From positions 49,203,385-49,267,384 of the forward strand of contig OZ021727.1 of assembly GCA_963978545.1 (NCBI GenBank): DNA of 64,000 nt, given 5' to 3'. Below are positions 26,361-39,800 of this stretch, in pieces. Origin of the DNA: Linyphia triangularis. Its lineage: Eukaryota; Arthropoda; Arachnida; Araneae; Linyphiidae. Made by a program: the position numbers and the translations under genes. Every line of letters starts with the position of its first letter. Position 1 is the stretch's first letter. Below the pieces are notes generated by a model, which had not been told where the DNA came from, made no database searches, and saw only the letters and a program-made list of their open reading frames with translations.

Positions 26361-28019
26361 AAATTTGACTGTTAACAATAAGCATTCCTTTTAGAATTTA
26401 GAGAAAATTGTTTTACACATTTAAATATAAATAAATGTATATTCCAATTAAGTATTGAATGTGAAAATATATGTAATTCTTGAAAATGTGAACTGTGTGT
26501 GTTCTGGATTGAAAAAGTGACTTTCTTTGAAAAAAAAATTTCAACGTGTATTTAAAAATACTTTTTATAAATATGGACAAAGCATCTTACTTCAATAAAT
26601 ACAATTATTTTAGATTTTAAACCAAATCATTTAAAAATATTAATACATTTCAATAAAAAAAACCTGCCTGTTCTATTAATGCTACTATTTCATAGAACGA
26701 GGAGAACATAATATTGTATTCGAAAAAAAAAAATCAATTCAAGAAAGTATTGACTGTTCTAAATTCAGAAAAAGTACAATTTCTTGAAGGAAATCTTCAG
26801 TGTGTATGGTAAAACGACTCTTCCTAAAGAAGAATTGGAAGCATAAAAGTCTTCGTAGCATCTTTCCTTAGAAACATTCCATTGATTCGATGCAAAAAAC
26901 AACCAAGAGCAAGAAAACGCTGAGCTCTCTTAGAAAGGGAAGCAATCGAAGACTGAATGGTTCCGAGTTGTTCGAAAAATGTTTGGTTGAATCCAGGGAT
27001 TTGAACTTTATCCCGAACAGAATGCAAACGGAACGTAGAAGTGTTCGAATTGCAAAACAAATTGCGAAGTTTGTAAAATATTTCGCCTCTATTTTCTCTT
27101 CTTGAGTAACGTTAAACGTTAGCTTTGCTGATATAACTTAAAGATTTTTGTTGCGATGTTACGAAACGTAATTTTAGACCTGCTGATTTTTGTTCATCAC
27201 CAAATCATGAGATTAAAAAGTTTGACTTATCTTGATTTCGGGGTTTAAAATAATTGCCACAGAATTGACTATCAAAAATAAACTAGACATTTTAGCATTT
27301 ATACTATACTTGTTGTAATGTATTCTCATTGGAATCTTCAATTTCCGATTTAGAATTCTTTAGTATTTTCATGTGTTAGCGAGAGATGCCTTGAATAATT
27401 GAGCTTCACTAGTAAACCTATAAAAGCTAAGTATTTCGGTTTGCCACGCCTTTTGAAACCCCTTTTGTTACGCCTTTTGATATGATGAACTCTTGGAACT
27501 AGCCAAACGTCATCCCGTCTCCTCCCTTGTCTCTGGAAATTAACTTGTGTGCAACTCATCCACGATTGTTTACTTATAACGGCCAACATCCAAGGTACCG
27601 TTATATGTATATATTGAGGAGCATGATATGAAATCAACAGCTTCAGAAAAATTGCGATATGTTACATGAAAGGTCTTTACGAGACGAGTTCCTATAGTAA
27701 ATTTTATCTAAAGTTACAACTGTAAGTACTCGAAATGTTGACTGGAAATCAATTTTTAACTAGTTTAGTCTAAAATATAAATGTTACAGACGTGATTCAT
27801 GTATCTTGTACTAGATCTCGATGAGCTTAGAAATATGTTATAAACTCAACTGGAAGTGTTCAAAATTATAACTGGAAGGATGTGTCCGTAATAGTTCTGA
27901 AAAATTTAAATCTTGACTTCAAATAGAGGTATCGGATTGCAATTTGTATATTATGTGACTTCTTGCCATTTGTTGCCAAATTCGGTGATTTTGCAAACAC
28001 ACCCACAATTCGCAAAGGG
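26361..28019. other. A+T-rich non-coding DNA
   Basis: Nothing recognisable was found. Opposed open frames of 71 and 78 codons overlap at 26824-27105, and a 95-codon frame lies at 27350-27637; none has a motif I recognise. Confidence 0.45.
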
Positions 28020-28180
28020 AAGTAATTATTTTTAAGTGCTGCTCTTTTGAAACCTCATTGCCCACTACACGCACACGTAAAACGAGAAGACAAGTAATTA
28101 TTTGTAAGGTGTTGCTCTTTTGAGACTTCATCGCCATTCTTTTTAATCATCATTCTTTTCAATCATCATTCTTTTCAAAA
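28020..28180. repeat. 72-bp period direct repeat and 14-bp repeats
   Basis: 'aagtaattatt..taag..t.gctcttttga.ac.tcat.gcc' occurs at 28020-28065 and 28092-28136. It is followed by three units of 'atcattctttt(c/t)a' to about 28180. Non-coding. Confidence 0.65.
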
Positions 28181-29192
28181 GTCTAATTTAGTTACGAAAA
28201 CAACATCTTGCAATGCTCTGTAAAATTGAAGAGCACTCTAAATTTTATCGTTAAGTTCCCATTAAAACAAACTGTGGGAGAATATAATAATCTTTCCACA
28301 TGTTCTCAACTAACAGAGTGAAGTCGCTAACCTCACTAACAGACATTAAACCACTCTAGAGTCTCCATAACGAGAACTTTTATTTGAAGTCAAAGAACTT
28401 TGTTAAGGCCTCTGAAGCACAGTCACATCTCATCCTCGGTAATAAATGTCATTACCACAACGAGATTATAGGGGGGAATGGACAATTCCATTTGGGTGAC
28501 ACAGTTCTTATGAGCTTTCAGCAGCAAGCCGTGTGCTTTGATCTTGCAGAATTGATGCAATTAATGCTCTTCATGCCTGACTCATGGGAAGGGATATTGT
28601 GATTGATAGAGTTTTGGGTAAAGATGCCTTGGCGTAGCTGGATCTTTCCGAAAATACTCTTATATTTGATGGAAATAAGTTTATAAAGGTCTTTTATTTA
28701 AACTAAAAGGAATAATTTTTCTCTTCGTGGATATTCTTTCAAAGATTTGAATATGGGTAATGATGATTACTTAATTTTGTTATTGGTTGCTAAGAGATCT
28801 TTCATTTTGTTTTGGCCCCCCCGTAAAACATTTTGAAAACTTTCCGAATACTTTTCCGAAAGTTTCTCAAAATATTGGCTTTAACCTAGTGGGCATTTTA
28901 TTTGATATCGTAGCAATGATTATGAAAGTTCAATAATTATTTCATAATGAAATAAAATATTTTTAACAGTAGGTAAATTAAAATTATTACAATTTCTCAG
29001 TCTTTTCTTTCAAGTTGCACCAAGACATAGTCGTATATTGTCACTTTTCTTCAGTAAAAGATAACTTCATAATTATAACAATGCGTTTGATAATATAAAG
29101 GCCAATTTCTGGATTCGGTAAAGTACATCATCAGATATTTAATATTGGAAGAGTAAGATATTTATTCTGTATTCACAATGAGTAAGAGTTTC
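28181..29192. other. Non-coding DNA
   Basis: A 72-codon open frame at 28384-28602 lies in slightly GC-richer sequence but has no motif I can name. Nothing else is visible. Confidence 0.4.
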
Positions 29193-29307
29193 AAACTAAA
29201 CTAAACTAAACTAAACTAAACTAAACTAAAGTAAACTTAACCTAAACTAAACTAAACTAAACTAAACTAAACTAAACTAAACTAAACTAAACTAAACTAA
29301 ACTAAAC
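29193..29307. repeat. (CTAAA)n pentanucleotide microsatellite
   Basis: About twenty units run with one interruption 'gtaaacttaacctaaa' near 29230-29246. The reverse strand reads (TTTAG)n, one base from the TTAGG telomere unit of many arthropods. The single 'cctaa' inside the interruption matches that unit exactly. The simplest reading is an internal microsatellite. Confidence 0.9.
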
Positions 29308-29336
29308 CAAACCCGTGGATGGGGACATGGCCTGCT

Positions 29337-29394
29337 GGGCCCAATCATCCAGCTTACATGACCATGGGCCCAATCATCCAGCTTACATGACCAT
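29337..29394. repeat. 29-bp perfect tandem duplication
   Basis: 'gggcccaatcatccagctta' plus nine more bases is repeated exactly at 29337-29365 and 29366-29394, followed by a third partial 'gggccc'. It directly follows the pentanucleotide array. Confidence 0.9.
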
Positions 29395-30456
29395 GGGCCC
29401 CGGGGTTCCATACAGCAATTCCATACAGCAGATGGTCAGTCTAACGAGGAACCCCCAATGTTTAGTTCTTAAGCATGATTGGTTCTCATTTAATCATTTA
29501 ATAGACCCAATTAATTGATGAAAGGCTGGGTCAACCTTGCCTATAAAAGTTTAACGAATTATAATATTTGAACTTAAGAATATTTGTTATGAAAAATCTT
29601 TTACAAAAAATGTAATTGGTGAGTACGTTTCTCTTGAGATTAGGAAAAGTTTATTGAAATGACTGATGTATGAAATATTTTAGTAAACTGTTATGGCAAT
29701 CCCGTAACATAGTCATCGACTTTCCTCTTCAAAAAGAACACGCGTTTTTAAAAGTTGGCTTAATTTTATGACATTTTAGTAATCATATTATAAATATTTA
29801 TATGCTTTAAAATCAGCGATCATTGTATTCTTCAAAAATGTAAAGTTATTTTCAAATAAATGTGTGCACTTGATTTAGTAACCTAATGAGTGAAGAAATT
29901 CTATATAAAACTTCAATACTTTTTTTTAACTTCTAAATAATTTTATGCTCATGTGTTCAATTAGCTCTACAATTATTTTTAAAATCGTTTAAAAAATGTT
30001 TAAAATAAATTGCATTTCGAACTAAAATATTAATATAAAAACTTATTAATTTATTTTAGTCCTAAATTGATGTACATACCTTAAGAAATAACATGGAATA
30101 AGTAATTAATCTTATACAACGTTTTATTAATGAAAAAAGCACTTGGAATTGTCAACCCGAAGAGGATGTTTTTTTTTTTTATTTACAATTCAAAGCACTT
30201 ACCATTCTTATTAAATATAGTCCATTTTAATTTGAAAGTATATTGGTTTTAAATATGAGGAAAAATAGTGATATTCAACTATTTTTCTATGGAAATTTTA
30301 GAAAGGAATCTGTAATTTTAAATTATAACAACAATGTATTAATATTTTATAGATTATATCCAATATTAATGACTTGCATCAATCAGACTATTTGATTTTA
30401 AATATTTTAGAACTATTTTTAAGCCTATTAAATGTGACATTAAATGCTAATTAAAT

Positions 30457-30490
<34 letters not shown>

Positions 30491-33396
30491 TGAATAAGAC
30501 CGTTCATATTGCATTCCCTCTCCCCACCACACAAGTCTTTTAAGATTTTTAGCTTATTTTTCTTGCTCTTGCAAATAATGTTAAGCCTAGTTTCGACAAT
30601 TAAGCTGTTTCTTCTGAATAGAGTACTTAGTAGCAACATAGGTTTATATGATAAAAATGATATAAATGCAAATAAAAATGTCAAACTAATTTATATTATA
30701 AGCAGCTTAAGAAATAGAAATCGAAATACATACTTAGTGTTTAAATCATGGCAGAGAGTGAAATCGCGTTGTGATAGACGAAGCGTTAGCAGTTGTTCTT
30801 AAGTACTTATGACTTAGATCTCAATTTTTAAAAAATATAGCAAACAATTCTTACTGAAGATCAAATTTGAATTTATTTCATTTTTTTCGTTGAAACATAC
30901 ACATAAAAAATTCAGAAAAGCATGTACACCATAAGCTGTTTGGAAAATAACTTCTTTTCTTATAGAAACGAATTCGACTTGCATAAGGAATAAAGTTTAC
31001 AAGCTTTATTTTAAAGGTAGTGAAAAATCATGCAAGTGGAAATATAAAGAAAAGTCAAAAACAGGAAATTGAATTTAGTGATGCGAAATAAATAAAAATG
31101 GGAAGCAACGTAAACACGATATACAAAATGGTTCGTTCCTTTTCGTCTCACTTCACTACCCAAATTTTAATCTGAAAAACCTACACCACTCACTTCTCAA
31201 TCCTGGTTTATTAGGAGCTTTGATGACTAAAGTCTTACGTGAAGGGCTCAAAGAAGAAATCGTCTGAGAAAGAAAAATGAAGGGGCTTACCATAGAAAAA
31301 AAAAAAAACTTCTTTAAGTTCAACAACTTAACAAAAAATAAGAGCCTTGCTAGTTCCATGACAGGAGAAGTAGAAAAAAAAAAAAAAATCTTTAGCTTAT
31401 GAGACGAAAGAAAAACCGAAGTGAATTGATCGATAAAAATATATCATCCGATGTAAATAATCAAATACCGGTGATAACCAAGATAATAATAATAATAAAA
31501 AAGAAAATGTACACCTCAACATCAAATTAAAAATATCCGATCAAATAAAAAACGAGGAAAAGAATTTTCTACATCGCATCTCCACTTTTTTTCACCAAAA
31601 CCTCTTTCAGGTGTGAAATCTAATCAAAGCATAATACCTTACATTTATAAAAAAAAACACCAATGCTCACAAAGGCCAACAATACCTCCCACCTCCCTTC
31701 TGGTATATACAGCCCCCCCCCCCTGTAATTTTATTTATTAAAATTCTAATGCCCCCTCCCTCCCCTATCACCAATACCTTTTCTCTCAGAACTAAACTAA
31801 TTATGTAAGAGGAATAGGGACTTAATAAGTCGGTTACGAGAAATTAATTACGTCCATAGAGGTATTGCAGAGAAGGGGATGGGGGATTGGAAGATGCAGA
31901 TGATGGAAGATGAGAGTGATGATGAGGAGAGAAAGATGATGGATGGCATCTATCAGCTGGGTGACTGATTGGTCGATCGGCAATTCATTTATTATATTTA
32001 TTATTATCCGGTGGATTGGGAGATTTTTTTTCTTTTTCGTGCATTGGTTAATGGACAAGGATGGAGTTGGGAGTCATATTCGGAATATTTATGGGAGTAA
32101 GTGGGGATTCCTATTGTGATGGAGTAGGGATGGTATGGATGGACCTTTGGATTGTTTTCTGGATGGTTGTGTTCTTTGTTGTGGATGATCCATTGCTTGT
32201 GAAGAGGGATATCTAATTGTTCATTTGTTCTTGTAAAAAAATAACTATAAAAAAATGTGTAGGAAAATATTTTTGGAAATAACTTAAGTTAAAATTTCCA
32301 TTGTAGTGTAAACATTTTACAAACAATCAATTCCGAAACAAAACAAATAAATTAAAAATATTTTGCCGATTTCCAGATGATTTCCGGATAAAAGCACCAT
32401 GATTGACATTGTTACTTAAATCCGGTTCAATTTGATAAACTCTGGACTTATAGCCAATGCAGAAGTTTCGCCTAACATGTAAAAGGTCTCGGTATCGAGT
32501 TGCAGAAGATGTTCTACAGTCCAGTTTTAAAATAAACAAAATTTTTGAAATTAAGTTGAATAAGAAAAAAGTACTTACTAAAAATGCGCATGAAAAATAA
32601 TTTTTCAATGTCTATTAACGGTGCTTTTCGAACATTAGATATGGATACTGAAAACTATTTTCTGACCCTAATATATGCAAGTATCTAGAAGATGCTTCTG
32701 AACTGGATTTGTTTTATTTTGCATTACACCTGCATCCAATGCGATTCTTTGTAAATATATTTTTAAATTTTTTGAAAATATTGTAACTTATTTTTAAAGA
32801 TTGCATAGTTATTTTTAGAAAGGATGCATTATGTGTTCATAATGTTGGGGAGACAAAAGAGAAATGATCCTAAAATAATTTTAAGAACTACCTAGGTACG
32901 ATAAGTTGTTTGAAAGTTTGTGAGTTTATTTGTTAAAAAAATCATGTTTTATTTCCTGGTACTACTACTTTTATCATTATAGGTATCGATATTGCAATAG
33001 AGCATTAATTCTTTTTTTGTTAGAGAGGTATAGGACTCTTGTTTGTTGTTTGCAATATTTTGACTGTTTTTTTACTGCTTTAGAACTAAATATTGATATA
33101 TCTGAGTTAAACGAAATTAGGTTATCTCTAATGGAATAAATACTTCTATGTCTGAATAATTAGTACCAGAACAGTTGTTGAATGAATTTTGTATGAATGT
33201 TAATGATATATGAATTTTAATATATTCGATAATAGTTAACAAACTTGGTTAAATTTTATTTAAAAGTTAAAGTCTAATAAACATTATATAAGTATTAAAA
33301 AGGCATTTTATTTTATAAACTGGAGTTTTGGAGGTTTTTTTTTTTTTTTTTAATCTAATGATGTACTTTTAACATTAGTGCAGTCACAATAGTTCT
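29395..33396. other. A+T-rich non-coding DNA
   Basis: No gene or mobile element was identified. A run of 29 A lies at 30460-30488. 31855-32180 is purine-rich and 'gatg'-rich on the plus strand. C runs lie at 31711-31721. Open frames up to 97 codons overlap each other on both strands and carry no recognisable motif. Confidence 0.45.
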
Positions 33397-33441
33397 AACA
33401 TTAAATTTAACACTAACATTATTAGTGTTAAATTTAGTGTT
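33397..33441. repeat. Short inverted repeat (19-bp arms, 7-bp loop)
   Basis: 'aacattaaatttaacacta' (33397-33415) and 'tagtgttaaatttagtgtt' (33423-33441) pair with one mismatch. No T-run follows that would suggest a terminator, and no transposon ends are visible. It may be a decayed palindrome. Confidence 0.6.
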
Positions 33442-36400
33442 TTAAAACCAGTGCTAACATGATATAAAATATGTCTAATAACTTGGTACTTAATCTTGGA
33501 TATTAATTGAATGAATCTTAAAAATTTTATCTTTGAATTATTGCAACTAAAGAGTAATTGTAATATGAAATTGCTTTAATCTTCAGGACACATAACTAGA
33601 GTTCTTTGTTAACACTAGTTTTATGAAATAATTTGAAAAAATTATAAACGAAATACTAAAAAAATACTATTCAAACTGTTTATTTCGGATCAAATATGCA
33701 TAGTAAGAAACGATGATGGTTTATGAAACATGAGTGTATTATAAAGATAATTATGTTTTAATATGTAAATTAGGCAGAAAGTATCATTACCATTCTATCA
33801 TACAGAAATCATATAAATACTGCATTGTTTTAGTTTCTTTAGCTCAATAATTATAAACTAGTTATAACTTCAGGTAAATACTCCAAACATTTTATATCCA
33901 GCCTAATTTTTTAAATAAAATATTTTTCTTTAGCTATAGTATTTGTGGAATGTTATTGCTTCATATTTAACATGAAACAAAAACACATGCAAAATAAAGT
34001 TAATTTCTCAAAATCTTGATAAAACGAGTATTTAAAAGTAAATAGAATAGAAAATCAATACAATATTAAAAATGATGAATTAAGGACAACAAAACTTAAG
34101 TATGTGGATGGGAATGACATTTCATCACATTTTTTAACAATTATAATGTAAAGAATAATAACTTTTTTTAAAAATTAAAACATAAGTTAATCTAACAATA
34201 AAATATATAAAGTAATAAGACTAAATATAATTTAATATAGTTAAATAAGTTTAAGGATGGTAATGACTGCAGTAAAATGTTTTACTGACAATCAGTTTCT
34301 ACAATCCTAAAATCCTAAGATATAGAAAGTAATTTTCAAGAAGTATTATTATTCCAATCACAACCCTAAAATGGCTGCTGCTCCTAAAGCATGTTTCTTA
34401 CTCATTAGTGTTTTTTAATGGTCAAGAAAGGATATAAAAACTATTGGATGGTAATGACACAAAATGCTAGTAAAAAGTTAAAAAGTTACAGTATTATTTT
34501 AAAAATACTTTTTAAAGGAAGGCATCTATATTTTGGGAATTGAAATGTATGATATTTTATAAAAAAAATTATACTTCAAATTGTACATTGAATTTAATAT
34601 CTAATGAACTTGAAAGACATAATTTGTGAAAAGGGACAGTGGATTGTAATGGCATTTCAATGTTATTTGCTAGGTTTTCAGAAAAATAAATGAGATAAAA
34701 CCAATTAAAATACATTTCCTTTGTCTATTGGCAGCTGCAAAAGGTACATAAAAAACTATTATTTAGAATCCTTTATTATGGGTTTTATCGATGTGTGATA
34801 TCAAAGTGGACGTTTTAGGAAGATGCCTCACAACACGTTTTTTTTTTTTTTTTTTTTTTTCGTCCTATGCATGTTAAAATTAAATCCAACTTTACAAGTT
34901 ATACGGAAACTCACAACATTATCCTACATTCGAATTTATCATTCAAAAATCGTTAGAATACTGTTTCTTAAATTATCAATGAGTAGAAAAAAGATTTAAA
35001 TGACAAGAAGGAAGTAATTGTCTAATATAAATGCTTTTAGACATACATTGTTAAATAACCCTTAAAGTTTATTATTACTCGTTTCATATTAGAATTTTTA
35101 AAGACCAAATATAAATAAATAATATGCAACTTTTTGTTTAAAAAGTTTTTTAATTATTAGTTATTAATCAATATTTTTAAAATTTCAAAAATATAATTCT
35201 TTATGTCTCCATGCCTCCACAAGATTTAACATGGTCAAAAATCTCGATATTATTTTTTGTATTTCGACTTTTGATTAGTACATTATTAACGAATATGTAA
35301 AATCTCTATTTTATCACAATCTATACACACTGTATACTAACCGGCTTTTTAACACTTTTATCTGATCTAAAGTATTTTTTTAACATTAAGTAGTAAAATT
35401 TTATATTTATGATGTTTTTCATACCCATTGCAGTGATAAAAATACAGTTAAGTTTGCAGAATTTCAAAACAAATAGTTTAGTCATTAGCTCCTCAATTAA
35501 ATATTTTATTCAGAATTACATCCATGAATTAAAACATGAGTGAAAACAATTATATACGAAGAATATTTGAACTGAAAATTAAGAGATCGTTCGGATTTTT
35601 TTTTCTTCTGTACTATACTTTTCTTTGAAAAGTTTTCAAGAAAAATCAAAGATAATTTTGAAACTAATTTTATAAAACTTTTCCATTTCGGTAAGGAAAT
35701 TTTGATATCAAAGATAATGCTCTATTTATATATGTATTAAAATTCTGCGTTGTCAGTAGAGACATTGTAAAAAAAATAAAAAAATATTATGTTAAACATA
35801 CAGAATATGAAATTTCTCAGACAAAATTAATGAATAGAAGAATTTATCCATTTAGTACAGCTATAAATGGAATTATTAATTCTATTTAAGTTTAAAAATT
35901 GTCGCATATTGATGAACCTATTATACAACCTAACGGGCTTGTGAAACAACCGCTAACTTCTAATGATACTGGATTGAATTTCGAAAGAATTTAAATTCAA
36001 ATCCTTCTCAAGATGAAGAGACAAATTAGGTCTAGTTTATTGGAGCACAGAGATTTAGAAGACATCTCTTAGTCAGTGTGATATAAAGAAAGGGATAAAA
36101 CTTACGTAACCAAAGGGTATTAATCAACTTATCCATGGGAAATGTTATCAGTTGTACTTAATCAGACTTTACACGATTTAAGGAAATTCTATTTGTGGGT
36201 ATTCCCATTATATCATATTCATGTTCACAAGTTAAGCCTCAATTAGTAAGTATTATCAAGCCTTATGAATGATAATTAATATATACATGGAGTTGCTTTT
36301 CTTTTTTTATAAAATTTTTGTAATGTGACTTGGAAATGCATTTACAGATACACCAAATAGATGACAAAATCATTTATTTTCTTTGTCGAACAAATAGAAG

Positions 36401-36597
36401 AATTTCAGCAAGTTGTCATGCTATTAAATATATACAATGTATTTTAAATACGATATCATAACGTAAGATATAAAAGACTTAAAAATTACTAGTAATAATT
36501 ATTTTTCATATTTATATGGATTATTATACCACTAAATTATGCTGAAAGGTTTTATCTAACTATTATAGGTAAAAATTCGATGTTTTTGAAGGCATTT
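33442..36597. other. A+T-rich non-coding DNA with a recurring 13-bp word
   Basis: The word 'ggatggtaatgac' (or one or two changes) occurs at 34106, 34255, 34446 and 34641, always on the same strand and 149-195 bp apart. It suggests an old, heavily diverged tandem array. A run of 23 T lies at 34838-34860. Nothing else was recognised. Confidence 0.45.
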
Positions 36598-36890
36598 GAA
36601 AACATTTTTCAAGCAACCTTTCGGAAAATACTTGACGTTAATGTTGAATATTTTATCGAAATTCAGTTTGAATATTATATAGAAATCCTGGTGGAGCATT
36701 ATTTAGAAACTTACGTGAAATATTACACAGAAACTAAGTTGGAATATTATATTAAATTTCAGTTGGAATATATTATATTATATGCGGTAGAATGTTATAA
36801 ATAAATTGTGTCGGAATATTATACAGAAATTGTGTCGGAACATTGTATAGAAAAAAAGTTTAGTATTTTAAAGAAATTCAGGGAATATAT
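36598..36890 (+). repeat. 24-bp minisatellite, about ten or eleven units, reading as an 8-residue repeat
   Basis: Units of exactly 24 bp ('gaatattatatagaaattca' plus four bases) follow each other from about 36598, clearest from 36646 to 36870. A 74-codon frame (36580-36804) passes through seven of them as an E-Y-Y-I-E-x-x-x type peptide repeat, then stops inside the array. The array continues beyond the stop with the same unit, so the frame is most simply a by-product of a repeat whose length is divisible by three. There is no signal peptide or neighbouring exon to support a gene. Confidence 0.85.
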
Positions 36891-39800
36891 TATATAAAAA
36901 ATCATTTGGTATTTATGACCTGAAAGCTTTGAACTCATTAAATGAAGCTAGATCATTAAAATGTTTTGTGAGACAACCATGAAAGAGCCATAAAAACAAG
37001 AGCTTAATCAATACTGTTATGTGTAATGTAAAGTGTTTGCGAATTAACTTATAGTAATTAAAATTCATACCAAAAATAATTTTATTTATAATTGGAATAT
37101 AAATATTAATAGTAAGCTCTGCCTCTACTCGTTAATGTTTGCCAATCCACGTACTACTGCATTAAACTTTTGATATTTTTATAAAGCTTAACTTACAAAT
37201 TAGGCAGCATAAAATCCCGTAAAGTATTCAAAATGAGCCTTTACTAACCCTAAATACGAAATTACTAAGTGGTGTAGTCTTATATAGATCCACAGCGTTT
37301 TTTAGTTCGATATTTAACCAAACACTACAGTACCACTTGGAGGCACTTTTGTATGACAAAAATTGTTGATAAAAAATTATATAAGTATCATAATATCATT
37401 TCAAATCATATAATTCTCATTAAATAAAGAATGTAATAACAAGTATAAATAGTGTCTAAATTTCAATTGTATTAAAAGTTCCTAAGTATACAACTGTAGT
37501 TAATGAACATTTTCAAACGACACTCAATCTCATAGCGAGAACAACAATTAACTGAAATGCATCAAATGAGCAGTCCTTGTAAACAAAACAAATCCTGTTA
37601 TGTGTTGTTATGCAGATTTTCGAAACCAACTGTCATAATATAGGCATGTTCGATAACGTAATATTGAAAAATATTAAAAATTAAACTAATTAATAATTTT
37701 TATTTGCACTTTTGATACTTTTTAGCAAATCTACAATTCAAAACCTTACAAAAGACGTTTTAATAGTAACTATTGGTTGAGTAGTTTTGGAGTAGTTACT
37801 GTCTAATACGTCATGCTTATTAAATATGTAAATTAAGAAATAATTTCCAGTATCTTCTTAACCTTATTATGTAATGTTATTTTCTGATATTTTTTTCCCT
37901 AAGAAAGAACTGCTCCACTGATTTGTTGTAATTTTAAAGAGTATACAACTTATCATTTTAATATGTTTTCCCAGCATATGGATGACATAGTATAAATAAA
38001 ATTTTTATTCAAACTATTCCATAAGAATCTCATATATTGAATTTGGGAACACCAAAGCGTTAAAAGAAATGTGCATTGGAGACTAAAAAAGAGGTAACGT
38101 GAAAAAATAAAGTAATAATATTAGAAGTCTGATATTTTCGGGCGAAAATCCTGTAAAAAGTCCATTGGTAACCATAGGGACCCCAAGGAAGCTGTTATCG
38201 AGGATTACTGGCTCGGAAAAAAAGAGATACTAGTGGAAAGAAAAATAACTAAAATATCACCCACACATACTGTATAATATATATAAAAGAGCTAAAAAAA
38301 TCGGAACATCACCTTTGGCCTCATCCATCACAGCTTTCGAAGGGGGGAGGGAAGTTAAGTCCCCAAAGATAACGAAGGGGTGGAGAAAAAAATTGTTTAG
38401 GGTGACAAAAGATGGCTGACGTGAAATGTGAGTGTTCCGGTATTTAATAGTTGAAGTTTTAGTGACAATGGGGTGTTTTAAATTGGCAGGCATTTATTAT
38501 TTTTTGGTGAGTGATTTTTTAAGCTGGAAGTGTCAAAATGAGAGTGTGTACTTGAAGAGGAGACTGATAATGAAATTGATGAAGTGCTAACTGGATTTAA
38601 GGGAGTGATTAAGTTGAGCCCTAACACGAGTTTTTTTTTTTTTAATGTTGGTTATAGGAATGGCGGAATTAGTTTGGTTTTTTAAGTTTAAATAAAAATA
38701 CTTTTATGGGTTTGGAGAGGTTAAAGTTGTTGCTTTTTGAGGCATTATAGACACCTGATAAACTCTTGAAAAGAAACTGTCAACTACTTCAAATTTATTT
38801 TACATAGAAAAAAGATAAATTTTCAAGTTAATTTTTAAATAGCTTCTGCGTATGTGTGTCCAGACTCACAACTTCGATTCTATATTTGAAGACAAGTTTT
38901 GAGCTGCCTCGTATTTCCATATCAAATTGAAGAAAACTTTCATAAGATTGACTGATAACTCATGTGACATCATTCTGTTGCCACTTGTCAACAAGATTGG
39001 GAAAAAATTGCTTCTTCTTGAAAATGCAGTTGATCATGTCTCTTAATGTGATCACTGGCCAGCTCCATTACCTTTGGTTTTTTTTTATCTTGTTCTTGTA
39101 TTTATTCATTTTAGAGTGAATTTACATAATGTACATTTAAAGATATTCAAAAACAAAAGACACACACATACAACAGATTACCAGGGCAAAAACTGCTGAT
39201 TTAAAAAGTTGCGAATAATAATAAAGCACAATAAGAAGCAAATTCCTGAATATGAAACTTCTTCAATGGATTAGTTCACATTGAATACATTTGCAAAATC
39301 AAAGCATTATCTGTAGAAAACTAAATAAGAAAAAGAACTTACAGTTCCTCCATCCCCTAATGCTTAGGGAAAAATAGAAACAAAACAAATAAAAACAAAA
39401 GGTGGGTGGGAAGTGGAAGGGAGTAAGAAAGATATAAGTGATGTCATATATGTCCAAAGGGTGTTTGTAATGTAAAGAGGCCTCTTTTATATTCCCATTG
39501 ATAAGTTCGATAGACTACATTATAAGAAAAACTTAAACGATCTACATTTACCATCCATGAAACAAAGGCACCAAAGACAGCACTTTAGCAAAAAAATGCA
39601 TGCTTCACTCGTGGATGCAAAACTATCCAATTGTGAAGCTTTTTTCCGCAGTATTTCAGCAGTAACCCCTGCCGAGTGTGAACAAGCATCCTTTTCAACA
39701 ATAATATTTCAACTGCCGGCGGGGCTTTTAAAATGGGGCCGCACGAGTACGGCCGAGAATACTTCTCGGGTATCTGTGTGACTGCAAGTCACGTGATATT

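Noticed and set aside
30460..30488. Poly-A tail of a processed pseudogene
   Set aside because: No recognisable coding sequence precedes the run on either strand and no target duplication was seen.
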